This document shows, piece after piece, positions 7,508-15,991 of a stretch of DNA of 30,211 bases. The notes beneath the pieces were generated by a model that worked only from the letters and a program-made list of their open reading frames with translations, made no database searches and had not been told where the DNA came from. The stretch comes from an uncultured Alphaproteobacteria bacterium (GTDB lineage: Bacteria; Pseudomonadota; Alphaproteobacteria; RF32; CAG-239). A program made the translations under genes and the position numbers. Where the stretch lies: contig UQFU01000012.1 of assembly GCA_900540425.1 (NCBI GenBank), positions 1 through 30,211 of the forward strand, in the 5' to 3' direction. How positions within the stretch are numbered: position 1 is the stretch's first letter; every line of letters begins with the position of its first letter.

Positions 7508-8182
7508 ATGTCGGATATAGCAGATAAGTTCAAATACGGTGCGGCGGCTTTGTGGGATTTTCTGACCAGTAAGACCGGCGCGTTTATTATCGGTGTTTCG
7601 GCGATTGCCGTCGGGTGGTATCAGTTTTATATCAGCCGTCCGATTCTGAAGTATGACACGGAAGCCCTGACGTTTATTTCTTCTCAAAATGACAATGATT
7701 ATCGGGTACAGGTCAAGGGCAGGGAATATAAAGATTTGTATCAGACCCGGGTTTATTTGTACAATGTCGGTGCCAGCGCGCTTTCGGGCAAAGATGTTTC
7801 CAAGCCTGGGCATGATCCGATTCGGCTGGTGGTTCCCAAAGAGGCCGGAATGGTTCATTATACTTTGGACAATACGGCAACGACGGAAGCGATTACTGCT
7901 AAGATTACGCCGGTCAACGACGAACTGGTTTTGGATTTTGATTACTTGAATCCGGATTATCAGATTGCGGTTTCGGTTTTGCATGAAAATCCGACGGACG
8001 ACATCAAAATCAGCGGGAGCGCCCTTAATGTGAACGAAATTACCCGAGAGTGGAACGATAAGGATCTGAAGTTTTGGGGGCTGTGGGGCTTGGGGCTGCT
8101 TTATTTTATTTTGGTGGTTGTTTATGTATATCACCACCGCGACCGCAAATTGTTTTTATGGCCGTGGCGTAAGAGGGATTAA
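7508..8182 (+). CDS. Membrane-anchored protein with extracytoplasmic beta-rich domain
   Basis: 224 residues. Two membrane segments are visible, near residues 24-43 (GAFIIGVSAIAVGWYQFYI) and 188-208 (FWGLWGLGLLYFILVVVYVY), flanking a domain of about 140 residues rich in beta-type sequence (YLYNVGASAL, DELVLDFDYLN, YQIAVSVLHENP). The C-terminus is basic (HHRDRKLFLWPWRKRD), placing it in the cytoplasm; the short N-terminus would then also be cytoplasmic and the central domain outside the membrane. I do not recognise a named family. AAAAGGAG stands at a suitable distance before ATG 7508. Separate from its neighbours, with a hairpin after the stop shared with the convergent sirtuin gene. Confidence 0.75.
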   Translation: MSDIADKFKYGAAALWDFLTSKTGAFIIGVSAIAVGWYQFYISRPILKYDTEALTFISSQNDNDYRVQVKGREYKDLYQTRVYLYNVGASALSGKDVSKPGHDPIRLVVPKEAGMVHYTLDNTATTEAITAKITPVNDELVLDFDYLNPDYQIAVSVLHENPTDDIKISGSALNVNEITREWNDKDLKFWGLWGLGLLYFILVVVYVYHHRDRKLFLWPWRKRD

Positions 8183-8209
8183 AAAAGGAAGCTTATGCTT
8201 CCTTCTTTT
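8181..8209. terminator. Hairpin between the membrane protein and sirtuin genes
   Basis: Stem AAGGAAGC (8185-8192) / GCTTCCTT (8197-8204), loop TTAT, with As on the left and CTTTT on the right. It overlaps the last codons of the sirtuin gene, so it may serve both convergent transcripts. Confidence 0.65.
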
Positions 8210-8915
8210 CTTGACGGATAAGTTCTTCGACAAAGGGCGGAAGCGTTTGTCCGGCCTTGCCGTAAACATGGCGGTCAAACAAGAGATTGTTGGCGGTAGG
8301 TTCAAGCGTGAACTCCATGGTCGCCGCTCCGTAGTATTTGGCCGTTTGCACGAAGCCGGCGGCCGGATAGACAACGCCGGAGGTGCCCACGGAAACAAAT
8401 AAGCCGCATTGGCGCAGCAGTTCTTCGACCTTGTCCATACAGAGCAGATTTTCGCCGAAGAAGACGATATTCGGTTTCATCATGCCCATGATGCCGCAAT
8501 GCGGGCAAACGGTTTCGGTATCAACGTCGCCCCAGGTTTCCAGAATGTGTCCGCAGTTCAGGCAGACGGCCTGGTTAACCTGCCCGTGAATATGAAATAC
8601 GTTTTGATTGCCGGCTTTTTCGTGCAGCGTGTCGACATTTTGCGTTACGACGCTGACGGTTCCCGGGTATTGCCGTTGCAATTTGGTGATGGCCAGGTGA
8701 GCGGCATTGGGCTTGGCTTTGGCGATTTCGGTTTTGAGGTTGTTGTAAAAATCGTGAACCAATGCCGGATTGCGTTCAAATCCTTCTATGGAAGCAACGT
8801 CCTCAACGCGGTGGTTATTCCACAGGCCGCCGGCGCTGCGAAAGGTCGAAAGTCCGGACTCGGCGGAGATTCCGGCTCCGGTTAAAATAAGAATATTTTT
8901 GTATTTTGCAGGCAT
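8193..8915 (-). CDS. cobB: NAD-dependent protein deacylase, Sir2/CobB type
   Basis: Class III-like sirtuin that removes acyl groups from lysine using NAD+. The 240-residue protein has GAGISAESG (13-21) and TFRSAGGLW for NAD binding, TQNVD (91-95), catalytic His110 in HIHG, a zinc site formed by Cys118, Cys121, Cys137 and Cys140, then NIVFFGE and GTSGVVYPAAGF, all in family order. Overall it resembles E. coli CobB closely. One difference is notable: the YxxR motif that gives CobB and SIRT5 their affinity for succinyl-lysine reads Y57-N-N-L60, so the arginine is missing. Deacetylation is therefore more likely than desuccinylation. Divergent from the GNAT acetyltransferase at 9003, with a shared 87-nt promoter region carrying a palindrome. 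Confidence 0.92.
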   Translation of the reverse strand: MPAKYKNILILTGAGISAESGLSTFRSAGGLWNNHRVEDVASIEGFERNPALVHDFYNNLKTEIAKAKPNAAHLAITKLQRQYPGTVSVVTQNVDTLHEKAGNQNVFHIHGQVNQAVCLNCGHILETWGDVDTETVCPHCGIMGMMKPNIVFFGENLLCMDKVEELLRQCGLFVSVGTSGVVYPAAGFVQTAKYYGAATMEFTLEPTANNLLFDRHVYGKAGQTLPPFVEELIRQEKKEA

Positions 8916-8932
8916 TTTGCTTCTCTTTACTT

Positions 8933-8960
8933 TTGATTAATAAATCCACCCTTATAGTAT
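8933..8960 (+). promoter_or_regulatory. possible promoter for the GNAT-pip-tldD-pmbA-ankyrin run
   Basis: TTGATT (8933-8938), a 16-nt spacer, TAGTAT (8955-8960). The -10 overlaps the palindrome at 8950-8964. The transcript would begin near 8967, about 35 nt before the GTG start at 9003. Confidence 0.4.
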
Positions 8961-8964
8961 AAGG
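8950..8964. promoter_or_regulatory. Palindrome in the divergent cobB/GNAT promoter region
   Basis: CCTTATA-G-TATAAGG, a perfect seven-base inverted repeat around one central base. It coincides with the predicted -10 on the plus strand and contains TATACT/TATAAG on the minus strand, so a protein bound here would control both directions. Operator role is inference. Confidence 0.45.
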
Positions 8965-9002
8965 ATATATAGTTTTTTGGAGAGAGAAGCAAGGAAAAAA
9001 CA

Positions 9003-9539
9003 GTGACTATCAGGTTGATTCAGTCCGGCTTGCGTTATCGGCCGGAAGTTTTGGAAATGCTTTCGCAGATGCCGGAAGACGAAGCCGGTTTTCTGCGTGG
9101 TTACGGCAAAATCACCCGGGTTAACATCGTCGGGTTTTTGCAACGGCTGTACAATGCCTCTTTGGGATTGTATTTGGAGGAAGGGAGCGTTCCTTCCACG
9201 ACCTATTGGGCTTATGACGGGAGAAAACTGGTTGGAATCGGCCGGCTGCGCCATGAATTGAACGAAGCTTTGGAAAAACGGGGCGGGCATTGCGGCTATT
9301 ATGTTCGTCCGGAATACCGGGGCAAGGGATATGCTACCGAGATTATGGCGGCGTTTAAAGAAGAAGGCCGGCGCCCCGGCATGAAGAAAATTCTGCTGAC
9401 GGCAAATTATGACAATTTTGCTTCGATTGAAGTAATTATGCATAACGGCGGCGTGGAAGACGAACCCAACGGAGAAGTTTTGCGTTTTTGGATTGATTTG
9501 AACGAAACAGAGGAAGTTAAGAACGATGTTTTGGAATAA
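9003..9539 (+). CDS. GNAT-family N-acetyltransferase
   Basis: Acetyl-CoA-dependent N-acetyltransferase fold, 178 residues. The acetyl-CoA pyrophosphate loop is RGKGYA (106-111) within YYVRPEYRGKGYATEIM, followed by the usual ILLTANYDNFASIEVIMHNGG (written in parts: LTANYDN, SIEVIMHNGG). The N-terminal third precedes the domain without a clear motif. Start is GTG 9003, supported by AAGGAAAAAAC just upstream; no ATG fits. Its end overlaps the iminopeptidase start by 14 nt, so the two are translationally coupled. It stands opposite a sirtuin, an appealing acetylation/deacetylation pair, but the substrate is unknown and the pairing may be chance. Confidence 0.85.
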   Translation: MTIRLIQSGLRYRPEVLEMLSQMPEDEAGFLRGYGKITRVNIVGFLQRLYNASLGLYLEEGSVPSTTYWAYDGRKLVGIGRLRHELNEALEKRGGHCGYYVRPEYRGKGYATEIMAAFKEEGRRPGMKKILLTANYDNFASIEVIMHNGGVEDEPNGEVLRFWIDLNETEEVKNDVLE

Positions 9540-10461
9540 GTGGTTTGAGCCCCGGGCTTTTAACAGCGGCTATTTGCCTGAAGTTGACGGGCATCGGGTG
9601 TTTTTTCAGGAGTTTGGCAATCCGGAAGGGCGGCCGGTGCTGGTTTTTCACGGCGGGCCGGGAGGAAGTTTTAAGGCGCGGCATGCACAGGATTTTGATT
9701 TAAAAAAATACCGAATTATCGGTTTTGACCAGCGCGGCAGCGGAAAGTCTTTGCCGAGCGGGCAGTGGAACAAGAACACTTCGGCAGACATCATCAAAGA
9801 TACGGAACGTTTGCTGAAAGAACTGAAGATTTTTGATTCTCTGATCGTTAAGGGTGCTTCCTGGGGAGCCGCTTTGGCTTTGAAGTTTGCCGAGACTTAT
9901 CCGAAACAGGTTCGGGCTTTGATTCTCAACAGCGTATTTTTGGCAGATGAAGATGCGGCCAGATGGGAGGAAGAAGATGCCGCTTATTTTTATCCGGATA
10001 TTCTGGACAAGATTAAGGAGAGGGTTTCGGAATGGGAGAACATTCCGACCTATTATGCCCAAATGGTTTGTTCGGGAGAACGGGAAAAGCAACAATACGC
10101 AATAAGCCGTTACGGAATGTACGAAAGGCTGCGCAGTTCTCTTGATCCGCAGTTTGAACTTCAGGAAGTCAATGAGGATACGTTGGCGCAGGCGCGTATT
10201 TTTATGACCTATGCGGCCAAGAAGTTTTATTTCAAAGAAAACGAGATTATGAAAAACATTAAAAAGATTTCAAAAATTCCGACGCTTATCGTGCATAACC
10301 GGTTGGATTTCGTATGTCCGCTCAAAGGGGCGTACCGGCTGCATAAGGCCATGCCCCATTCCCGGCTGGTGATTGTTCCGGACAGCGGGCATGCGGGAAA
10401 ACTGCTGTTTAAGACCTTGCGGCGGGAAACGGCCGAGTTTTTGAAGAAAAACGATTTTTAA
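9526..10461 (+). CDS. pip: Proline iminopeptidase (alpha/beta hydrolase, S33)
   Basis: Cytosolic serine peptidase that removes N-terminal proline from short peptides. The 311-residue protein shows the family order: HGGPGG oxyanion motif (42-47), DQRGSGKS (68-75), nucleophile Ser112 in GASWG (110-114), an alpha-helical cap with several acidic residues, Asp260 in NRLDFVCP and His288 in DSGHAG. Length matches the usual 310-320. The gene starts inside the end of the acetyltransferase and ends 9 nt before tldD, consistent with one transcript for peptide processing. Proline specificity is inferred from the HGGPGG and DQRGSG motifs; another aminopeptidase specificity is possible. Confidence 0.9.
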   Translation: MFWNKWFEPRAFNSGYLPEVDGHRVFFQEFGNPEGRPVLVFHGGPGGSFKARHAQDFDLKKYRIIGFDQRGSGKSLPSGQWNKNTSADIIKDTERLLKELKIFDSLIVKGASWGAALALKFAETYPKQVRALILNSVFLADEDAARWEEEDAAYFYPDILDKIKERVSEWENIPTYYAQMVCSGEREKQQYAISRYGMYERLRSSLDPQFELQEVNEDTLAQARIFMTYAAKKFYFKENEIMKNIKKISKIPTLIVHNRLDFVCPLKGAYRLHKAMPHSRLVIVPDSGHAGKLLFKTLRRETAEFLKKNDF

Positions 10462-10470
10462 GGAACGCCG

Positions 10471-11865
10471 ATGAGTTTGTTGGACAAGAATCTGGCCGGT
10501 GACATTTTGGACGAAGCCCTGTCTACGGGCGGCGATTTTGCCGAAGTGTTTGTGGAAAAGACGCAAGGGGAGGACATCTTTCTGTCGGAACGGCAGGTTA
10601 AAAAAATTTCTTCCGGTATGCATTACGGCGTCGGCATCAGGGTTTTTCTGGGGACGTTTCAGACTTATGCCCATACGAACATTCTAACCCGCGACAACTT
10701 GCTGGCAGCGGCTCGGAATGCGGCGCGGGGGATTAAAGGCCAGGCAGCGGCAAAGGCTGCCGATTTGGCGCCTGTGGCGATTGCCGATCAGAATCCGGTT
10801 TTGATTTATCCGCGGGATGTGGACAAACGCGATAAAATCGTTTTGCTGCAAGAAGTTTCGGAACTGGTTTATGCCCAGAGCCCGTTGATTGAGCAGGTGG
10901 CGGCAAATATAAAGGCGGAAGACCGTGAAATACTGATTGCCAATTCGGATGGCGTATGGGCCGAAGACCGGCAGGTTCGTTCCCGTTTTAATCTTTCGGC
11001 CATGGCATTGCGGGACGGGATAAAAGAACAGTCCCGCCGGGGATTTGCCAAAATGTGCGGTTATGAATTGTTTGATTCTTTTCCCGGCGGTCGGGAAGCT
11101 TTTGCTGCCGATGTGGCCGAAAGGGCGGTTGCCCGGACTTATGCCGCCAATGCCCCTAGCGGAAAAATGCCGGTTATTATCGCCAACGGTTTTGGCGGCA
11201 CGATTTTTCATGAGGCTTGCGGACATAGTTTGGAAGCGATTGCCATTTCGCGCGGGACATCGGAATTTTGCGGAAAAATCGGACAGACGGTTGCCAGCGA
11301 ACTGGTAACGGCTTTTGACGATGCCGGGCATCCGGGGTTATGGGGCTCGATAAACATTGATGACGAAGGAATGCCGGCGGGCCGCCGTTTGCTGATTGAG
11401 AACGGGGTACTCAAAGGGTATCTGATTGATAAATTTTATGGCAGAAAACTCGGGCTGGAGAGCAACGGTGCCGGCCGCCGTCAGGATTATACCTATATGC
11501 CGGCGCCGCGAATGAGCAATACATATATTGCCGCCGGAAAGTCAGAGCCGGAAGAAATTATTGCCGCGACGGCGTACGGCCTTTATGCCAAAGAGCTGAG
11601 CGGCGGTTCGGTCAACACGACGACCGGCGAGTTTAATTTTGCGGTTGACGAGGCCTATCTGGTCAGGGACGGCAAAATTGCCGAGCAGGTCAAAGGGGCC
11701 CGTTTGATTGGCAAAGGGATAGAGGTTTTGAAAAAAATTGACATGATGGGCAGCGATTTGGCGTTCAAGGAAGGGACATGCGGCGCGAGTTCCGGACATA
11801 TTCCGGTAACGGTCGGCCAGCCGACAATCCGGGTTTCTGAAATTACGGTCGGAGGGCAAAAATAA
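10471..11865 (+). CDS. tldD: Metalloprotease TldD
   Basis: Catalytic subunit of the TldD/TldE protease, a cytosolic heterodimer that trims unfolded peptides and matures some ribosomally made peptides and the CcdA antitoxin in enterobacteria. The 464-residue protein carries the zinc site HEACGH (247-252) in TIFHEACGHSLEA, and the C-terminal GTCGASSGHIPVTVGQP supplies the third ligand cysteine and conserved tail. Length is normal. AAGGAAC precedes ATG 10471. The stop overlaps the pmbA start (TAATG), so the partners are coupled. Confidence 0.95.
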   Translation: MSLLDKNLAGDILDEALSTGGDFAEVFVEKTQGEDIFLSERQVKKISSGMHYGVGIRVFLGTFQTYAHTNILTRDNLLAAARNAARGIKGQAAAKAADLAPVAIADQNPVLIYPRDVDKRDKIVLLQEVSELVYAQSPLIEQVAANIKAEDREILIANSDGVWAEDRQVRSRFNLSAMALRDGIKEQSRRGFAKMCGYELFDSFPGGREAFAADVAERAVARTYAANAPSGKMPVIIANGFGGTIFHEACGHSLEAIAISRGTSEFCGKIGQTVASELVTAFDDAGHPGLWGSINIDDEGMPAGRRLLIENGVLKGYLIDKFYGRKLGLESNGAGRRQDYTYMPAPRMSNTYIAAGKSEPEEIIAATAYGLYAKELSGGSVNTTTGEFNFAVDEAYLVRDGKIAEQVKGARLIGKGIEVLKKIDMMGSDLAFKEGTCGASSGHIPVTVGQPTIRVSEITVGGQK

Positions 11866-13187
11866 TGGAAGCGGCTGCATTTATTGATGCTTTGTATGCG
11901 GAAGCCGAGAAGGCCGGTTTGAAAGAATTTCAGATTTGCTATGATTACCGGGCCGGCCGCAGTTTATCCGTATTTGAGGGAAAACCGGAGAAGTCGGATA
12001 ATGATGAAACGCAGCAGATTGTTTTTGACGTCCGGTTGAACGGAAAAATCGGAAAATTTGTTTTTGAAGCGCTGCCGGAGGCTGCCGATGCGGCGGAAAT
12101 TGTCAGAAACGCGGTTGAGAACGCAACATTGATCAGCGATAAAGACGATAATTTCTTTTATGACGGCAGCGGTTCATATCGAACTGATTTGAAACCGTAT
12201 CAGCCGCTGCAAGACAGGCTTGAGCTTTTGGACAAGGAAGATTTTCTGAGGCGTTTGGAGGCGGCGGCGTTGGCGGAAAGTCCGCTGGTCAACAAGGTGA
12301 TTGTCTGCGGTTATGAGGAAAAGAAATTCCGGATTATTCTCCGCAACTCTCTGGGGCTGGATGTTTCGCGCGAAGGAAGCGGGGCGAGTGCCGCCTTGTA
12401 TCTGTCGGTGAAAGACGGAGATGAGGTTAAAGATGCTTTGGAGACGGTTAATTTTTCCCGTGAAGAGGATTTTAACCCGAAAAATTTGGCGGCATTGACA
12501 GTAAAAAAAGCGTTGGACAAACTGCATGCCGTAGATTTTCTTTCGGGAAAGACTCCGGTTATTATCAACAACAAATCTTTTCGGATGCTGCTTTCGGGAG
12601 TGGCAACGGCGGCTTCGGCGCAGGCAGTGATTGAAAAGATGTCAAAGTTTGACGGGAAAATCGGCGAAAAAGTAGCCGCTGCGGACGTAACGGTTATAGA
12701 AGATCCGTTTTTGGATGGCGGTATCAGGACAAAGGCATTTGACGGCGAAGGATATCCGACGCAATATAAGGAGATTATAAAAGACGGCGTGCTGCAGACA
12801 TATCTGCATAATCTGAAAACGGCCCACCGCTTTGGCGTCACTTCGACCGGAAACGGAAAAAACACGGTTACCAACCTGTATTTGAAACCCGGGAAAACTT
12901 CATTTGAAGAATTGCTTTCTGAACTTAATGAAGGTATACTCATTACCGAGTTGAGCGGACTGCATGTCGGGCTTGATTTTGTTTCCGGCGATTTTTCGGT
13001 TGTCGGCGGCGGTTTTGAAATAAAAGACGGCCGGATAGGAAAACCGTTGTCACAGTTTACGGTAGCCGGAAATTTTTATGAGGTGCTTAAGGACATTCGC
13101 AAGGTAGGGAATGATTTGGATTTTGCCCAAACGCACATCGGTTCGCCTTCGGTATGGGTAGAAAATCTTACGTTGTCGAACAAGTAA
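11865..13187 (+). CDS. pmbA: TldE/PmbA, partner subunit of TldD
   Basis: Second subunit of the TldD/TldE protease, 440 residues. It is homologous to TldD but lacks the HExxxH zinc motif, as expected. Recognisable parts are the start AEAEKAGLKEFQICYDYRAG, a SREGSGASAALYLSV-like stretch, and the C-terminal LSGLHVGLDFVSGDFSVVGGGFEI and SPSVWVENLTLS (given in parts: LSGLHVG, GDFSVV, SVWVENLTL). In E. coli this protein is needed for microcin B17 export and maturation. Overlaps tldD by one base; 18 nt separate it from the ankyrin protein gene. Confidence 0.95.
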   Translation: MEAAAFIDALYAEAEKAGLKEFQICYDYRAGRSLSVFEGKPEKSDNDETQQIVFDVRLNGKIGKFVFEALPEAADAAEIVRNAVENATLISDKDDNFFYDGSGSYRTDLKPYQPLQDRLELLDKEDFLRRLEAAALAESPLVNKVIVCGYEEKKFRIILRNSLGLDVSREGSGASAALYLSVKDGDEVKDALETVNFSREEDFNPKNLAALTVKKALDKLHAVDFLSGKTPVIINNKSFRMLLSGVATAASAQAVIEKMSKFDGKIGEKVAAADVTVIEDPFLDGGIRTKAFDGEGYPTQYKEIIKDGVLQTYLHNLKTAHRFGVTSTGNGKNTVTNLYLKPGKTSFEELLSELNEGILITELSGLHVGLDFVSGDFSVVGGGFEIKDGRIGKPLSQFTVAGNFYEVLKDIRKVGNDLDFAQTHIGSPSVWVENLTLSNK

Positions 13188-13205
13188 CAGCAGAGGAGAT
13201 TGAGA

Positions 13206-15035
13206 ATGAAAAAGTATTTGTGGATCAGCGTGGCGGCGGTTGCGATTGCAGCGGCGGGAGGTGCCGGATATTATCATTATTATTATGACAATACCGGGAT
13301 TGCCAATGTTTTTGAGGCGGCCGAGAAATCAACTCCCTGCAAGGTCGGAAAATATCTCAGGATTCACAGTCCGGATTTGAAAAAAACAGATGTAAACGGT
13401 TATACGCTGCTTATGTATGCTGCGGCTAACCGGGATGCCGGTATGGTAAAAACGTTTCTTGAGGCCGGTGCAAAGCCCGATGCCGAAGCAAAAGACGGCA
13501 TGACGCCGCTGCTGATGGCCATATTGAAACAAAATGCGGAAGCCGCGAGAATGCTGCTTGATGCCGGAGCCGACGTTAATCATATAAATGCCAACGGCTG
13601 GTCGCCGCTGGCTTTTGCCGTTTCTAACAGCAGCGGTCCGGAAATGGTTCAGTTGCTGCTTGACCGCAAGGCAGATGTGAGATTTCGGGTGGGCGGACAG
13701 ATGGGCCTGATTAACCTGGCATTACAGACGAAAAGGCCGGCAGATGTTATTGCCGAATTGGTTGATGCGGGAGCAAACGTATTTGAGTTTGACAAGGATG
13801 GAAACGGTTTGATTGCCAAGGCGGTAATGCTTGAAAGCGAGCCGGAAACGATTAAGATTTTGGCTAAGAACGGCGCTGATGTCAATCAGTCCAATTTGCA
13901 GGGAATGACACCGCTGGAGCTGGCTTTGTATAATTCGCGCGGGGCGGCAACGGTTCAGGCTTTGATCGAGGCCGGGGCACGGCTGACAGACAATCCCAAG
14001 GAAGTCCTCAAATATGCGGTTGTAAACAACAAAGATCCCAAAGTTCTGGATGTTTTGGCCCAGGCTAAAATGCCGATGCGGCTTGCCGACGACGATTTTT
14101 CTCTGATTGCGGAAACGGTTCAAATTCCGCATCAGGAAAAAATGCTGGCCACGGTTTTGAAATATGACAATATTGTCAACCAAAAAGATTCCAAGAGCCG
14201 GACGCCGGTATTTGCGGCGATGATTGCGGATCAGAGCCGGGAGGTTTTGGATTTGCTGGCTCAGAAAGGCGCAAATTTTAAAGTTGCCGACAACAAAGGC
14301 ATTACGCTCCTTATGCAGGCGGTTGACAATAACGCCGGGCGGGCAGTCATTGAATATCTGTTGGATAAGCAGGTTGATCTTTTTGCCAAAGACAAGGCGG
14401 GAAATACGGTTTTGGATTATGCCGCCGCAAACCGGTATGATACGGAAGTGACGTTGTTGCTGTTGGAACGTTTTGCGCTGGATGGAAAACATCAGGAAGA
14501 CATCAACCATGCGGCAATTGTCGCTGCCGGGAATCCGGATGCTTCGTTGTTGGCGGGTTTTGCCGAAAAAGGGGCGAAAATCGATTTTGCCAAGCAGGAG
14601 TTGTCATTGCTGTTTCAGGCTGTCGGGGAAAGGGGAATGTTGGAAAACGTCCGCCAGATGTTGAAAATGGGAGCTGACGTCAATGTTACGACCCAGGGAA
14701 AGGTTACTCCGCTGCATGTGGCGGCTGCTGCGAACCCTGATCCGGAAATGACAAGGCTTTTGATACAGGCCGGTGCCCAAGTGAATGTACAGGACGATTC
14801 CGGTTTTACGCCGCTGATGCTGACAGCGCTTTACAATCCGCGCGGCAGCGAAGTTGCAAAAGTGCTTTTGGAAGCGAAGGCCGATCCGAAGATTAAAGAT
14901 GTTACCGGAAAAACGTATTTTGATATGCTGCGTGAGCGGCAGGCCCGGGAAAGCGAGATGCAGACGGAAGTTCCGGAGAATATTTCGGAAGTGACGCCGG
15001 TGCCGGGCGCCGATTCCGGCTCTAAGGAAAAATAA
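13206..15035 (+). CDS. Membrane-anchored multi-ankyrin-repeat protein
   Basis: Protein of 609 residues with a basic start and one hydrophobic segment (about residues 5-22, WISVAAVAIAAAGGAGYYH), likely a signal anchor that leaves the rest in the periplasm. It is then almost entirely ankyrin repeats of about 33 residues, roughly 15 of them; examples are DVNGYTLLMYAAANRDAGMVK, DGMTPLLMAILKQNAEAARM and DDSGFTPLMLTALYNPRG. Several repeats carry an inserted NSSGPEM- or NPRGSEV-like loop before the second helix. The C-terminal about 30 residues are acidic and Pro/Ser-rich. ATG 13206 with AGGAG at 13194-13198 is the better start; TTG 13200 is too near that site. Cotranscription with tldD-pmbA is likely. 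Ankyrin arrays bind proteins; the partner is unknown, possibly an envelope protein. Confidence 0.9.
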   Translation: MKKYLWISVAAVAIAAAGGAGYYHYYYDNTGIANVFEAAEKSTPCKVGKYLRIHSPDLKKTDVNGYTLLMYAAANRDAGMVKTFLEAGAKPDAEAKDGMTPLLMAILKQNAEAARMLLDAGADVNHINANGWSPLAFAVSNSSGPEMVQLLLDRKADVRFRVGGQMGLINLALQTKRPADVIAELVDAGANVFEFDKDGNGLIAKAVMLESEPETIKILAKNGADVNQSNLQGMTPLELALYNSRGAATVQALIEAGARLTDNPKEVLKYAVVNNKDPKVLDVLAQAKMPMRLADDDFSLIAETVQIPHQEKMLATVLKYDNIVNQKDSKSRTPVFAAMIADQSREVLDLLAQKGANFKVADNKGITLLMQAVDNNAGRAVIEYLLDKQVDLFAKDKAGNTVLDYAAANRYDTEVTLLLLERFALDGKHQEDINHAAIVAAGNPDASLLAGFAEKGAKIDFAKQELSLLFQAVGERGMLENVRQMLKMGADVNVTTQGKVTPLHVAAAANPDPEMTRLLIQAGAQVNVQDDSGFTPLMLTALYNPRGSEVAKVLLEAKADPKIKDVTGKTYFDMLRERQARESEMQTEVPENISEVTPVPGADSGSKEK

Positions 15036-15044
15036 AGCTGCAAG

Positions 15045-15067
15045 TCCCGGGAAGTTCCCGGGATTTT
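15045..15067 (+). terminator. Hairpin between the ankyrin and kinase genes
   Basis: TCCCGGGA-AGT-TCCCGGGA, eight-base perfect stem with a three-base loop, then TTTT. GC-rich stem but short T run, so partial termination or attenuation before the kinase gene is plausible. Confidence 0.6.
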
Positions 15068-15083
15068 GCCGACAGGGGAGAAA

Positions 15084-15548
15084 ATGGCCAGGGTTTATAT
15101 TTTGCAGGGATTTCTCGGAGCGGGAAAAACGACTTTTGCGCGGAAGCTGGCGGCAGAAACCGGCGCTGAGGTTCTTTGTCCCGATGCTTATTGCTTGTCG
15201 TGTTTCAGTCCGGAAGAATATGAAAAAGACTGGGAGAAGTGTTTTTCTCGGGCGGTTTCGTTATTGTGGAAGCAGGCGGAAGCTGCTGTTCAAAGCGGCA
15301 AGGACGTGATTTTGGACATGGGGTTCTGGGATCGTAAATCGCGCGATGAGGCTCGCCGGAAAATTGCCGAGATGGGAGCGGAAGCCATATTATATTATCT
15401 GTATGCACCGGACGAAATTTTGAAGAAACGGATATCAGAACGCAAAGGGGCTGTTGCCGAAAACAATCGGCGGCATTTTGACGATTTGCGCCGAAAATTT
15501 GAAGAGCCGCAGGTTGACGAAGTTTTTGTCAGAATAGAGAACTATTAG
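15084..15548 (+). CDS. P-loop kinase/ATPase of the AAA_33 type
   Basis: Small nucleotide-binding protein of 154 residues. Walker A is GFLGAGKTT (9-17), with an Asp at the end of the next strand (VLCPDAYCLS) and a conserved VILDMGFWDRKSRDE region resembling the second strand and acidic motif of zeta-toxin/chloramphenicol-phosphotransferase-type kinases, ending with RRKFEEPQ, typical of the family. The ATG at 15084 has AGGGGAG close upstream and is preferred over a TTG at 15066. The substrate is unknown: phosphorylation of a small molecule, an antibiotic or a nucleotide sugar are all seen in the family. Ends four bases past the convergent GNAT gene stop. Confidence 0.75.
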   Translation: MARVYILQGFLGAGKTTFARKLAAETGAEVLCPDAYCLSCFSPEEYEKDWEKCFSRAVSLLWKQAEAAVQSGKDVILDMGFWDRKSRDEARRKIAEMGAEAILYYLYAPDEILKKRISERKGAVAENNRRHFDDLRRKFEEPQVDEVFVRIENY

Positions 15549-15991
15549 GCGGGCAGGGCCAGATGTAAAATCGGATGCGGTTTGCCACAGTCGTCGGTTG
15601 CGTCGCGTTTGACAAGGCGGAAACCAAATTTGCGGTAAACGGCGAGAGCTTCCGGATTTTCTTCATTAACGTCAATAAAACGGCAGCCGTGTTCTTTTAT
15701 GGCAAAAGAAAGCAGCGCGCTTCCCAATCCTTGGCGAAAGCTGTCGGGATGGACGAAGAGCATTTCGATTTTGGCGTCTTGCAGACCGATGAAAGCGGAC
15801 AGTTTTTGATTGCGTCTGATGCCGAAAAGGTTGGATTGGGGCAGGCCGTATTTTTGGACCAAAGGGCGGTAAAATCTGATTTCTTCCGGCCGCAGAAAAT
15901 GATGGGTGGCACGCACCGAACTTTCCCATAAATCCATAATTTCAAGATAATTGCTGCGGTTTAAGCTCAAAATGACCGGTAGTGTCGGCAT
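15545..15991 (-). CDS. GNAT acetyltransferase, YjaB-like
   Basis: N-acetyltransferase of 148 residues. The N-terminal LWESSVRATHHFL is typical of the YjaB group; the acetyl-CoA loop is RQGLGSALL (within SFRQGLGSALLSFAIKE), and the end EENPEALAVYRKFGF is the classical last GNAT motif. The gene directly abuts the Nudix gene (stop TAA followed at once by ATG) and overlaps the tail of the convergent kinase gene by four bases. It is the last gene of the TPR-methyltransferase / Nudix / GNAT set. Substrate unknown. Confidence 0.88.
   Translation of the reverse strand: MPTLPVILSLNRSNYLEIMDLWESSVRATHHFLRPEEIRFYRPLVQKYGLPQSNLFGIRRNQKLSAFIGLQDAKIEMLFVHPDSFRQGLGSALLSFAIKEHGCRFIDVNEENPEALAVYRKFGFRLVKRDATDDCGKPHPILHLALPA

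Noticed and set aside
13200-13205. TTG start for the ankyrin gene
   Set aside because: It lies one base from AGGAG, too close; ATG 13206 has proper spacing.
13722-14510. Minus-strand frame of 262 codons opposite the ankyrin gene
   Set aside because: Antisense shadow of a repeat-rich gene; the ankyrin reading on the plus strand is unambiguous.
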